From an uncultured Flavobacteriaceae bacterium (GTDB taxonomy: Bacteria; Bacteroidota; Bacteroidia; Flavobacteriales; Flavobacteriaceae), in the NCBI GenBank assembly GCA_938020445.1, contig CALIIC010000115.1, positions 1-64,000 on the forward strand: DNA of 64,000 nucleotides. The letters are read 5' to 3'. Below are positions 55,101 to 62,802 of the stretch, in pieces (position 1 is the stretch's first letter; each line of letters opens with the position of its first letter). A model generated the notes under the pieces. That model did no database searches. It was not told the DNA's origin and worked only from the letters and a program-made list of their open reading frames with translations. Made by a program: the position numbers and the translations under genes.

Positions 55101-56219
55101 GAGTCCGATACTTCCCTTAGCGTTCCGGTGGGCGAGCTGCTCTCGAACGATACGGCCAATAATTTTGGCAGTCCCATTACGATTGAGCTCACCGGTGTGG
55201 GCAATGCGGTGAACGGCAGCGTATCGCTTGTGGGCGATGATGTGGTATTCGTTCCTACCCCCGGTTTTGTCGGCCAGGGATCGTTCACTTATGATGTGGA
55301 CGTTTTGAGCGGATCGGTATTCGGAGACGACAAGCGTGTCGATGAGGGAACCTCTTCCCCGATCCTGGTGAATGTGGAAGGAGACGGTGGGGGAGAACCA
55401 CTGGACGAAGTGATTTTACGATCGAATGCGATCAACGTGGACGGGTCCACAGCTCCACAGCTTTGGGGCACTTGCGCAGAAATCTCCGCATTATCGGCGG
55501 AGGGAGCCCCGGCCGTAGTGAAGATTTCTAAAGGACGAATAGGCGTAAAAGGAGATCGTTTTGATGCCCAATTGGATTATATGCCCTTATCGGATAGCAG
55601 TGAACAATTGGAGATCAACTTTAACAGACCAGTGGTGTCCGTATCATTTACTTTGGGCAACCTAGAGGTCAATGAATGGGAAGGTGCCGATGAAACGGGC
55701 ATCTGGCGATTGTTGGATGCCAATGGTACCCAAGTGGCGCAGGGAATCATTTCCCCGTCGACCGGCACTAAGGGAGGTAGGGGCGTCTATAGTTTTGAGG
55801 CAACGTCCAACAGCCCGGCAGTACGTTTGCAATTAGAGGCAACGGCATATGACAGTGGGGAGGGCGCACCGCGCACGAGCAATAACTCTGACTATAGCCT
55901 GATCAATGTGTCCTTTAGCCCCTTGCAGGAAAACTGTGGTACCCAAGCGAACACGCAGTTTGTTCAAGCCGCTCCCCTGGTATACCCGACGATCGTACAG
56001 CAAACCATGAACGTGGAAGTAGATCAGGATGCACAAAAGACGAATCAACAAATTTTGGCGGTGTATTTCTACAATAGCGGAGGTACTTTGGTCAAGAAAG
56101 ATCTTTTGAACGGAAAAACAAAGGGAGTCTGTGATGTCAACGAATTGAATGCGGGAGTATTCATAGTGCGCATCGTAACGACAACCGGCAGTTACGGATA
56201 TAAGATCGTGAAACGATAG
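52107..56219 (+). CDS. Giant T9SS-exported multidomain protein
   Basis: 1370 residues. Signal peptide ending near KVTAQ (22). Then an unnamed beta domain (about 25-220) whose motifs (MVINFNGPV, VEATGFGYGQGAPR) recur near the C-terminus (about 1120-1290: LEINFNRPV, LEATAYDSGEGAPR). Between them: a block of Ig/cadherin-like repeats (about 227-535), another repeat (about 545-635), a ricin-like beta-trefoil (about 645-775: QIWTIS, QRWEIL, QLWKFL), and a second copy of the block (about 782-1092). It ends with a type A T9SS sorting domain (about 1290-1370: VYPTIVQQTMNV, LNAGVFIVRIVTT, GYKIVKR). It is exported and cell-surface attached, perhaps binding polysaccharide through the trefoil. Confidence 0.88.
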   Translation: MKKSTLFWCALLLLGLLKVTAQNTLEAGRGILSNDTYGDGIQTWGDNVTLQAFKIDGSAARIKYDSQFRDKGFGIEGARWDQIDYYQEYQGQRVDASEKMVINFNGPVTNVILRVGMLGLNEGRNGNDETGKWTGYDQNGSVVASGVFGPADSDLGPDSKFNGSYGDYPFTLVSNQALYSIAVEATGFGYGQGAPRDVNSYNNESGNKENNSDFNIGGITYTRGDSEPPVNNPPVAEGDGAISGDPDFTLELGETLVIPFDRLLANDSDPDGDDLTIIAVQRERGGDVAIVGETVEFTGTGAFPGALFIYTVSDGNGGTDTAGVFLNVLDPPEEPTFDAVDDTPGPVLEDIGTTAFSYDVFLGNDIGENLRITSFDFSNFPGMIEDKRSERSIEFRTAVNFSGEIRIPYTITDGTNTDTAVITLTITNVDDELTLGQDGPFAVEEDNSFAVAINELLSNDTANNFGSPITIELTGVGNAVNGSVSVVGDEVVFVPTPGFVGQASFTYDVDVLSGSVFGPDKRVDQGTSPPILINVEGNGTENTDPIAVNDDGFAVEAGETLTIPFDALLANDSDPDGDDLTVTQVAGNAVGVTVAIVGQTIQFSAANPGLESIEYTLSDGRGGIDFGIVSITVQESGSGAPSVNQKAVLVTKADEQAYLQVNGMNNRTSAVVEDCDEQGQIWTISDRGDGFHKIINDYANRALEAWKRTPGNGDDVTIYSSNNFDWQRWEILDGSNGYFRIKGKYNQRFMTFENGNAVMRDENGADNQLWKFLDPESVDCTEPPVNNPPVAEGDGAISGDPDFTLELGETLVIPFERLLANDTDPDGDDLTIIAVERQRGGDVAIVGETVEFTGTGAFPGALFTYTVSDGKGGTDTAGVFLNVLDPPEEPTFDAVDDTPGPVREDIGLTSFSYDVFLANDIGENLRITSFDFSDFPGTIEDLRSDRRILFRTAVNFNGEITIPYTITDGTDSDTAVITLTITDIIDELTLGQDGPYSTESDTSLSVPVGELLSNDTANNFGSPITIELTGVGNAVNGSVSLVGDDVVFVPTPGFVGQGSFTYDVDVLSGSVFGDDKRVDEGTSSPILVNVEGDGGGEPLDEVILRSNAINVDGSTAPQLWGTCAEISALSAEGAPAVVKISKGRIGVKGDRFDAQLDYMPLSDSSEQLEINFNRPVVSVSFTLGNLEVNEWEGADETGIWRLLDANGTQVAQGIISPSTGTKGGRGVYSFEATSNSPAVRLQLEATAYDSGEGAPRTSNNSDYSLINVSFSPLQENCGTQANTQFVQAAPLVYPTIVQQTMNVEVDQDAQKTNQQILAVYFYNSGGTLVKKDLLNGKTKGVCDVNELNAGVFIVRIVTTTGSYGYKIVKR
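52785..53720 (+). repeat. Intragenic duplicated block, copy 1
   Basis: Aligns with 54450-55385 at a constant offset of 1665 bases without indels, encoding about 310 residues (PPVNNPPVAEGDG to about NVEGNG). The first 90 bases are almost identical at DNA level; further on the copies differ mainly at synonymous positions. Confidence 0.88.
54450..55385 (+). repeat. Intragenic duplicated block, copy 2
   Basis: Second copy of the Ig/cadherin-like block at 52785-53720, same length. It is preceded by the ricin-like domain, which is present only once. Confidence 0.88.
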
Positions 56220-56258
56220 TAGGAACCCTAGTTGTAGGAGGCTAGGGTGGTTTGGTAG

Positions 56259-56290
56259 AAAAGGCTGTTCGCAAGGACGGCCTTTTCATA
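56259..56290 (+). terminator. Terminator of the giant protein gene
   Basis: AAAAGGCTGT (56259-56268) pairs with ACGGCCTTTT (56277-56286), 10 pairs with one G-T, eight-base loop, 40 bases after the stop. Confidence 0.8.
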
Positions 56291-56334
56291 TTTTAAGAGG
56301 GTATAGAATGTTACGGGTACCAGTAAGAGCGGTT

Positions 56335-56366
56335 AAAAAAAACCGCCCAGCGTAACTTCAGGCGGC
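56335..56366 (-). terminator. Minus-strand hairpin with long T run
   Basis: On the minus strand GCCGCC (56366-56361) pairs with GGCGGT (56347-56342), then an eight-T run (56342-56335). A second, backup terminator for htpG. Confidence 0.65.
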
Positions 56367-56406
56367 TTCATCAATAATGGTAAATGGTTTTTATATGGAA
56401 CCTATC

Positions 56407-56440
56407 AAAAAAGCCGACTTCGCAATTGAAGCCGGCTTTT
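56407..56440. terminator. Bidirectional hairpin next to htpG 3' end
   Basis: AAAAGCCGACTTC (56409-56421) pairs with GAAGCCGGCTTTT (56428-56440) with one mismatch; 32 bases from the htpG stop codon and facing both ways. Confidence 0.75.
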
Positions 56441-56471
56441 CTAGTGTATATAATTAGGAATACATTGCTCC

Positions 56472-58361
56472 CTATTTGACCATCTCGTAGCTACGTTTGA
56501 TAAAATTGGTAAGCTCTTCTCCTTTCAGCAAACCTTTCGAAAGTCGCGCTAAATCAATTGACTGATTGATCAAACGCTCTCGTTTCTTAGCGGTCTTGGT
56601 ATTTAAGATTTCCCCAACCAGTTCGTGATTGGTATTCACGATAAGGTTGTACATGTCTGGCATAGAACCCATCCCGTACATACCACCACCGCCACCAGTG
56701 CGTTGCATATCTTTCATGCGGCGCATAAATTCGGGCTCGGTAATGATGAAAGGAGACGAATCACTATCCATTGCCTCCAATTGTATGGTATATGTTTTGT
56801 CCTCGATGACCTCTTCCAAATTGGTTTTAAGCTTTTCTTTTTCCTCATCGGAAAGCTTTGAAATTTGAGTGTCATCTTTTTTGATAAGATTATCAAGGTG
56901 GTCAGCATCTACCCGGGCAAAGGAAATTTTTTCCTTAGAGGTCTCCAATTTTTGCATTAAATGTGCGATGATGGGAGAATCCATTAACAATACTTCATAC
57001 CCTTTGGCTTTGGCTGCTTGGATATAGCTATGCTGTGCCTCGGCATCGGTAGTATAAAGAACAACTAGTTTCTCATCCTTATCGGTTTGCGAATCCTTGA
57101 TTTTTTCCTGAAGTTCTTCGAATGTGAAATACGCACCATCTACCGTAGGGTAAAGAGCAAACTTATCTGCTTTTTCGAAAAATTTATCTTCCGAAAGCAT
57201 ACCGTATTCGATCACTATCTTAATGTCGTTCCATTTTTTCTCAAAGTCCTCTCTGTTGTTTTTGAACAAGGAGTTTAATTTGTCGGCGACTTTTCGTGTG
57301 ATATAGGAAGCGATTTTTTTTACGGCTCCATCGGCCTGTAAATAAGAACGGGATACGTTTAGAGGTATGTCCGGAGAATCTATGACACCACGAAGCATTG
57401 TTAGGAATTCGGGTACGATTCCTTCAACGTTGTCAGTTACGAATACTTGGTTTTGATATAGTTGTATACGATCTTTCTGTACATTCAAATCGTTTGTCAA
57501 CTTTGGGAAGTACAAAATTCCGGTTAGGTTGAACGGGTAATCTACATTCAAATGAATGTTGAATAAGGGCTCCTCAAATTGCATAGGATAGAGCTCCCTA
57601 TAGAACCCGCTATAATCTTCGTCCTTTAAATCGGTTGGCTGTTTTGTCCACGCCGGGTTGGGGTTATTGACGATGTTGTCTACTTCCTGTGTCGGTGCTG
57701 GATCTTCTTCTTTCGCATCCTCAGGTTTAGGAAGCGTTTCAGTTTTGGTACCAAACTTGATCGGAATCGGCATGAATTTATTGTATTTGCTCAATAACTC
57801 ATTGATTCGGGCATCTTCAAGAAATTCAGTGGAATCCTCCGCGATATGTAGTATGATCTCGGTACCCCTATCTTCTTTTTTTCCTTTTTTAAGATTGAAT
57901 TTTGGAGAACCATCACATGACCAATGCACGGCAGGAGCATCCTTGTAGCTTTTGGTGACAATTTCTACCTTACTTGCCACCATAAAAGCAGAATAAAAAC
58001 CAAGGCCAAAATGACCTATAATTCCGCTATCCTTGGCACCGTCTTCGTACTTGTTAAGGAATTCTTCAGCACCTGAAAAGGCAACTTCGTTGATATATTT
58101 TTTGACTTCCTCCTCGGTCATCCCGATTCCTTGGTCAATTAAATGAATTTTTTTACCCTCTTTGTCAACTTTTACTTCTATCATCGGATTGCCGTATTCG
58201 ACCTTGGCCTCTCCTATGGAAGTAAGATGTTTGAGTTTTAAAGTAGCATCCGTTGCATTTGATATGAGTTCACGAAGAAAAATTTCGTGATCACTGTAAA
58301 GGAATTTTTTTATCAGAGGAAAGATGTTATCCACTGAAACGTTGATTTTACCTGTTGCCAT
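56472..58361 (-). CDS. htpG: Molecular chaperone HtpG (Hsp90)
   Basis: 629 residues from the ATG at 58361 (MATGKINVSVDNIF); the frame extends 57 bases further without a family match. ATP-dependent cytoplasmic chaperone. N-terminal GHKL ATPase with ELISNATDATLKL (Glu and Asn of the nucleotide site), DQGIGMTEEEV and GHFGLGFYSAFMVA; middle domain with the LNVSRSYLQ segment; C-terminal dimerisation domain. A glycine-rich insert (RTGGGGGMYGMGSMPDMYN, about 565-585) lies in the C-terminal domain, as in other Bacteroidota HtpG. Confidence 0.97.
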   Translation of the reverse strand: MATGKINVSVDNIFPLIKKFLYSDHEIFLRELISNATDATLKLKHLTSIGEAKVEYGNPMIEVKVDKEGKKIHLIDQGIGMTEEEVKKYINEVAFSGAEEFLNKYEDGAKDSGIIGHFGLGFYSAFMVASKVEIVTKSYKDAPAVHWSCDGSPKFNLKKGKKEDRGTEIILHIAEDSTEFLEDARINELLSKYNKFMPIPIKFGTKTETLPKPEDAKEEDPAPTQEVDNIVNNPNPAWTKQPTDLKDEDYSGFYRELYPMQFEEPLFNIHLNVDYPFNLTGILYFPKLTNDLNVQKDRIQLYQNQVFVTDNVEGIVPEFLTMLRGVIDSPDIPLNVSRSYLQADGAVKKIASYITRKVADKLNSLFKNNREDFEKKWNDIKIVIEYGMLSEDKFFEKADKFALYPTVDGAYFTFEELQEKIKDSQTDKDEKLVVLYTTDAEAQHSYIQAAKAKGYEVLLMDSPIIAHLMQKLETSKEKISFARVDADHLDNLIKKDDTQISKLSDEEKEKLKTNLEEVIEDKTYTIQLEAMDSDSSPFIITEPEFMRRMKDMQRTGGGGGMYGMGSMPDMYNLIVNTNHELVGEILNTKTAKKRERLINQSIDLARLSKGLLKGEELTNFIKRSYEMVK

Positions 58362-58611
58362 AATTTTTACGTTATTTCTGTGTTTCGATGCGTTTTTTGT
58401 CTGTCGAAAAATGTACACCTATTTAGGCGTTCATCTCTACTTGACAAAAAAAATACCATTGTAAGTAAATATGACAAACTGACATTAAAATAAAAGTGGA
58501 TACTGAAACTTGGTAAACATGTCAGTTACTTTGAATACCGGGCATTTCTTCATTTCAGAAAGTTTAACATATATTTCTGTTTAATTTTTTTTTAAATAAG
58601 TTAAACAATAT

Positions 58612-58619
58612 TATATTTG
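58612..58619 (+). promoter_or_regulatory. -7 box of the candidate small RNA
   Basis: TATATTTG is an exact TAnnTTTG match in an A/T-rich stretch. The -33 region has TTT rather than TTG at the best spacing. Confidence 0.5.
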
Positions 58620-58625
58620 CTTCAA

Positions 58626-58736
58626 GAGTTATACATAAAGAATCGCTATGAAAAAGATTTTAACTGTATAATCATGTTTGATTATTTATTGGTTAGGTTG
58701 TTTGAAAACGTGCTTTCCCCCGAAAGCACGTTTTTG
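58626..58736 (+). ncRNA. Candidate small RNA or leader transcript
   Basis: Lies between an exact -7 box (58612-58619) and a perfect terminator (58705-58736), about 110 bases. It contains a mini-ORF encoding MKKILTV (58648-58671) and, 2 bases later, a 35-codon frame (58674-58781) that runs through the terminator. The terminator suggests a free RNA rather than the leader of the TetR gene 80 bases downstream. The rest of 58362-58816 (htpG promoter side) holds nothing else recognisable. Confidence 0.45.
58705..58736 (+). terminator. Perfect terminator hairpin upstream of tetR-type gene
   Basis: 13-pair perfect stem AAAACGTGCTTTC (58705-58717) with GAAAGCACGTTTT (58722-58734), loop CCCC, continuing into T. 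It lies far from any gene end on the plus strand, so it must end another transcript. Confidence 0.9.
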
Positions 58737-58816
58737 CTAGGAGCACTTTTCTTTAGCAATCACTTAACACATTTTAAATAGAGATTCTCGTAATTTTAAG
58801 TTCTAAAACACTGCAT

Positions 58817-59476
58817 ATGGCCACAAAGACAAAAACAAAAAAAGTAACGGATGATGTACTCATAGCCGCTTACATGGAACATGTATTGGAATATGAGACA
58901 AGCCCTAAGTCTATTTATAAATTTTGTAAGGCCAATGGAGTAAGCGAAGCTGAGTTTTATACTTATTTTGGTTCCATGGAAGGGCTTCAAAAGGCGATTT
59001 GGGTAAAGTTTTTTACCAATACCCAGGCGCTGATGAACAAAAACAAGGAATATGAAGGCTTTTCTAACAAAGAGAAGATGTTAACTTTCTTTTATTCTTT
59101 TTTTGAACTGATGACCTTAAATAGAAGTTATGTGTTGTTTTGCTTGGGAGAAGGTAAAAGTAGTATGAAGAATATAGGGCAATTAAAGGGCCTCAGAAAA
59201 CATGTTGTGGCGTTTGCAAGGGATTTGATTGAAGATGCAAATGCAGATAAGACGTTAAAAATCACAAAACACAATCCAAGGCTCTTTTCGGAGGGAGCAT
59301 GGCTTCAGTTTATGTTTGTCCTTCGGTTTTGGATAGACGATGACTCTCCCGGTTTCGAGAAAACAGACATGGCAATAGAGAAATCTATTCATACTGTTTT
59401 TGATGTATTTGACAATACACCTTTGGAGAATCTCATTGACTTTGGCAAATTCTTGTTCAAAGAGAAAATCGCTTAA
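58817..59476 (+). CDS. TetR family regulator
   Basis: 219 residues. Helix-turn-helix at about 12-60 (VLIAAYMEHVLEYE, SIYKFCKANGVSEAEFYTYFGSMEGL), where EAEFYTYFGS is the recognition-helix signature, followed by an all-helical ligand domain. The group is one seen in Bacteroidota next to AarF/UbiB-type kinases, and here that gene starts 30 bases downstream, so it is probably the operon's own regulator. Confidence 0.88.
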   Translation: MATKTKTKKVTDDVLIAAYMEHVLEYETSPKSIYKFCKANGVSEAEFYTYFGSMEGLQKAIWVKFFTNTQALMNKNKEYEGFSNKEKMLTFFYSFFELMTLNRSYVLFCLGEGKSSMKNIGQLKGLRKHVVAFARDLIEDANADKTLKITKHNPRLFSEGAWLQFMFVLRFWIDDDSPGFEKTDMAIEKSIHTVFDVFDNTPLENLIDFGKFLFKEKIA

Positions 59477-59506
59477 ACAAACATTACTCCCTTAAAATAG
59501 CGAAAG

Positions 59507-60817
59507 ATGAAAACGTTGGATAAGATTCCCACCGGAAAGATAGAGCGTGCAAGTAAGTTGGTGAAGACCGGAGTAAAAATCGGAGGAAATTATGTAAAGT
59601 ATTACGGTAAGAAACTCATTAACCCCGATCTGGATCGCGAGGAATTGAACCAGGATAATGCAGGGGATATTTATGATGGTCTCAAGAGCCTTAAAGGCAG
59701 CGCCCTTAAAGTGGCACAGATGCTCAGCATGGAGAAGAACATACTTCCTAATGCGTATGTTGAAAAATTTTCCCTATCGCAATTTTCAGTACCCCCCTTG
59801 TCTGCACCGCTAGTACGTAAAACCTTCAAGAGTTATTTGGGTAAATACCCCGAAGACCTCTTCGATACTTTTGAAAAAGATTCTATCAATGCAGCCAGTA
59901 TTGGTCAGGTACACAAGGCTACTAAGGACGGGAAGGCCCTTGCGGTCAAAATACAATATCCCGGTGTGGCGAAAAGCATCAGCAGTGATTTAGCTTTGGT
60001 GAAACCAATTGCCATTCGTATGTTCAATATTAAGGGGAAAGATTCCGACAAGTACTTTCAGGAGGTCGAAAACAAGCTTATCGAAGAGACCAACTATATT
60101 TTGGAAATAGCCCAAAGTAAAGAGATAACAGAAGCCTGTAAGCATATTGATAATCTTGAATTCCCCAGCTACTATGAGGCGCTTTCCAGTGAAAAAATTA
60201 TCACGATGGATTGGATGCAAGGCCTGCATTTGAGCGAGTTTGTGAAAACAGATTTTTCAAGAGAAACAGGAAATCGTTTGGGACAAACCTTATGGGATTT
60301 TTATATGTTTCAAATTCATGGCCTTCGTAAGGTACATGCAGATCCGCATCCAGGGAACTTTCTGATCAGCAAGGAAGAAAAGCTAATTGCTATAGATTTT
60401 GGCTGTATCAAAGAAGTGCCCAAAGAGTTTTATGAACCTTATTTTGAGTTGGCGCAAAAGGAAAATATTGCCAATGAAGCTTTCTTTGTAGAAAAATTGT
60501 ATCAGCTAGAGATTTTGAACAAAGACGACTCCAAAGAAGAACTACAATTTTTTACTGCTTTGTTCAAAGAAATGCTTACCCTGTTTACGGCGCCTTTTAA
60601 TGAGGAACGCTTTGATTTTGGAGAGGACGTTTTTTGGTCCAAAATTGCCGAATTGAGTGAGCGGTTTTCAAAAGATGAGCAACTTCGTAAAATGAATGGG
60701 AATCGAGGTTCCAAGCATTTTCTATACATGAACAGAACTTTTTTCGGACTGTATAATTTATTACATGACCTAAAGGCCGAGGTAACCGTGCGGAGTTTTG
60801 AAAAATACCTTGATTAA
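59507..60817 (+). CDS. AarF/UbiB/ADCK family atypical kinase
   Basis: 436 residues. UbiB hallmarks: the KxGQ-like helix GSALKVAQMLSMEKN (about 64-78), A-rich loop NAASIGQVHKA (about 129-139), AVKIQYPGV (catalytic-Lys strand), ETNYILEIAQSKEI, HADPHPGNFL (catalytic Asp/Asn loop) and IDFGCIKEVP (DFG-like). In the first motif the usual Gly (KxGQ) is Ala. The family is an ATPase or kinase needed for ubiquinone or other isoprenoid quinone-linked lipid metabolism. Operon partner of the TetR gene. Confidence 0.93.
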   Translation: MKTLDKIPTGKIERASKLVKTGVKIGGNYVKYYGKKLINPDLDREELNQDNAGDIYDGLKSLKGSALKVAQMLSMEKNILPNAYVEKFSLSQFSVPPLSAPLVRKTFKSYLGKYPEDLFDTFEKDSINAASIGQVHKATKDGKALAVKIQYPGVAKSISSDLALVKPIAIRMFNIKGKDSDKYFQEVENKLIEETNYILEIAQSKEITEACKHIDNLEFPSYYEALSSEKIITMDWMQGLHLSEFVKTDFSRETGNRLGQTLWDFYMFQIHGLRKVHADPHPGNFLISKEEKLIAIDFGCIKEVPKEFYEPYFELAQKENIANEAFFVEKLYQLEILNKDDSKEELQFFTALFKEMLTLFTAPFNEERFDFGEDVFWSKIAELSERFSKDEQLRKMNGNRGSKHFLYMNRTFFGLYNLLHDLKAEVTVRSFEKYLD

Positions 60818-60915
60818 GCAAGCCGAGACCACTACCTTCAGTAACATTAATTTTTCAGTATCTTAGTCATTACATTTAAAACGAAACTGTTTTAAGGAAT
60901 ATAATCAACCATATA

Positions 60916-61926
60916 ATGTACAACTCAAAAATTAAAGGACTGGGCTATTACCTTCCTGAAAATGTGGTAACCAATAATGACCTTTCAAAGGTGATGGAGA
61001 CCAGCGATGAATGGATACAGGAACGAACGGGTATTCGTGAACGGCGCCACGTAATCAAAGGGGATGGCGATACCACTACCACCATGGGTGTGAAAGCTGC
61101 AAAAATTGCTATTGATCGAGCAGGTATTGATAAAGACGATATTGATTTTATCGTTTTTGCAACCTTAAGTCCGGATTATTACTTTCCGGGACCGGGCGTG
61201 CTTGTGCAACGTGATTTGGGAATCAAAACGGTAGGTGCGCTCGATGTACGGAACCAATGTTCGGGTTTTGTATATGCAATCTCTGTCGCAGATCAGTACA
61301 TTAAGAGCGGGATGTATAAAAACATATTGGTCATAGGTTCTGAGTTACACTCGCATGGCCTTGATATGACTACACGTGGTCGGGGAGTATCGGTTATTTT
61401 TGGAGATGGTGCCGGTGCGGCAGTGCTCACACGCGAAGAAGATACCAATAAGGGAATTTTATCTACCCACCTACATTCCGAAGGGCAGCATGCCGAAGAA
61501 CTTTCGCTGATTGCGCCTGGAATGGGAAAACGATGGGTGAGCGATATTATTGAGGATAACGATCCAAATGACGAATCGTATTTCCCCTATATGAATGGGC
61601 AGTTCGTATTCAAAAATGCCGTAGTGCGATTTAGTGAAGTGATTATGGAAGGCCTTGGTGCCAATGGCTTGTCACCAACAGATATCAATATGCTGATTCC
61701 GCATCAGGCGAACTTGCGTATTTCGCAGTTTGTTCAAAAGAAGTTCGGACTTACCAACGATCAGGTGTATAATAATATAATGAATTACGGGAATACAACG
61801 GCCGCTTCTATTCCAATCGCCTTGACCGAAGCATGGGAGCAAGGAAAAATAAAGGAAGGAGATTTGGTTGTATTGGCCGCTTTTGGAAGTGGCTTCACAT
61901 GGGGCAGTGCTATTATCAAATGGTAA
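60916..61926 (+). CDS. 3-oxoacyl-ACP synthase III family protein (FabH-like)
   Basis: 336 residues. Catalytic Cys115 in NQCSGFVYA, His in IPHQANLRIS and Asn in NYGNTTAASIP, the complete KAS III triad; GDGAGAAVL and FGSGFTWGSAIIKW end are also typical. It condenses an acyl-CoA with malonyl-ACP to begin fatty-acid or special-lipid synthesis. Compared with ordinary FabH there is an acidic loop EDNDPNDESYFPY (about 215-227). The gene is alone, not in a fatty-acid operon, so it could be an accessory synthase. Followed by a strong terminator. Confidence 0.92.
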   Translation: MYNSKIKGLGYYLPENVVTNNDLSKVMETSDEWIQERTGIRERRHVIKGDGDTTTTMGVKAAKIAIDRAGIDKDDIDFIVFATLSPDYYFPGPGVLVQRDLGIKTVGALDVRNQCSGFVYAISVADQYIKSGMYKNILVIGSELHSHGLDMTTRGRGVSVIFGDGAGAAVLTREEDTNKGILSTHLHSEGQHAEELSLIAPGMGKRWVSDIIEDNDPNDESYFPYMNGQFVFKNAVVRFSEVIMEGLGANGLSPTDINMLIPHQANLRISQFVQKKFGLTNDQVYNNIMNYGNTTAASIPIALTEAWEQGKIKEGDLVVLAAFGSGFTWGSAIIKW

Positions 61927-61940
61927 AATACGAAATAACA

Positions 61941-61972
61941 AAGCCCTGATGGTAAACATCAGGGCTTCTTCT
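61941..61972 (+). terminator. Terminator after the FabH-like gene
   Basis: Perfect 11-pair stem AAGCCCTGATG (61941-61951) with CATCAGGGCTT (61957-61967), five-base loop, T-rich tail. Confidence 0.88.
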
Positions 61973-62183
61973 ATCAACAAATCAATTAATCAGGTTCACC
62001 AACCAATCCCCTGATTCATTGGTTTTGTCAATACTTGTTTTGTAGTATTGCGGCTTTTCTATAATAGACGATGTGATTGAAAAGATGTTACACCAAGAGA
62101 AGTTAAAATGTTGCCAATTGTAAAAGAAATAGGTTTGAGTTGAAGCAGGGAAAGGGTAACATACTTCTTAACACTAAAAATAA

Positions 62184-62207
62184 AACCCTGACATTACTGC
62201 CAGGGTT
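62184..62207 (-). terminator. Hairpin with minus-strand T run, unassigned
   Basis: AACCCTG (62184-62190) pairs with CAGGGTT (62201-62207); the T-rich side is to the left, so it would terminate a minus-strand transcript, yet the only minus gene nearby ends at 62803. It may end transcription that reads through that symporter gene and the antisense of the CoA-binding gene. The rest of 61973-62353 holds no gene. Confidence 0.4.
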
Positions 62208-62353
62208 CCTGTTATCGACTCCGCTATACTAAACACTAACCATTAACTATAAACATACAGCTTTGTCAATAACTATTTTTTTCAATACTATTAAGAGACG
62301 TTCTTTTTTAAGAATCGTTACAATATATAGCAAAACTTTAACACCCTGTACAA

Positions 62354-62713
62354 ATGCCTAAAACACTTGTCGTTGGAGCTTCTCTAAAATCGAATCGTTA
62401 TAGTAATTTGGCAATAAGGCGCCTAAGGGACCATAACATCATTACTGAGGCATTCGGTTTAAAAGAAGGTAACATAGGGGACGTACAAATAAAGACCAAT
62501 TTAAATGATTTTCAAAATATTCATACGGTAACTTTATATATCAACCCAAGCCGTCAGCCTGATTTCTACGGGGGTTTGCTCAATTTAAAACCTAAAAGAG
62601 TAATCTTTAATCCGGGTACGGAAAATCCGGAATTCTATAAATTACTAGAAAACAATGGGATAGCAGTTGAAGTTGCCTGCACCTTAGTATTGTTATCTAC
62701 GGGGCAGTACTAA
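62354..62713 (+). CDS. CoA-binding (Rossmann) domain protein
   Basis: 119 residues, normal length for the single-domain CoA_binding_2 family (E. coli YccU-like). TLVVGASLKSNRYSNLAIRRL (about 4-24) is the nucleotide-binding strand-loop-helix, with VTLYINPSRQPDFYGGLL and RVIFNPGTENPEFYKLLENNGI later. The family binds CoA and may be a small ligand-sensing or thioester-linked protein; no activity is established. Transcribed convergently with the symporter at the right edge. Confidence 0.9.
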   Translation: MPKTLVVGASLKSNRYSNLAIRRLRDHNIITEAFGLKEGNIGDVQIKTNLNDFQNIHTVTLYINPSRQPDFYGGLLNLKPKRVIFNPGTENPEFYKLLENNGIAVEVACTLVLLSTGQY

Positions 62714-62802
62714 TCGGCGCTATTTATTTTTTGACTGGAAATAAGCAAAAGTTTAACATTTAGACAATGTCTTCAGGTCGGTTTTTTTTGCAGTTCACCG
62801 AA

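Noticed and set aside
58674-58781. 35-codon frame (starts MFDYLLVRLF) as a gene
   Set aside because: It runs through a perfect rho-independent terminator and has no family match; kept only as part of the small-RNA observation.
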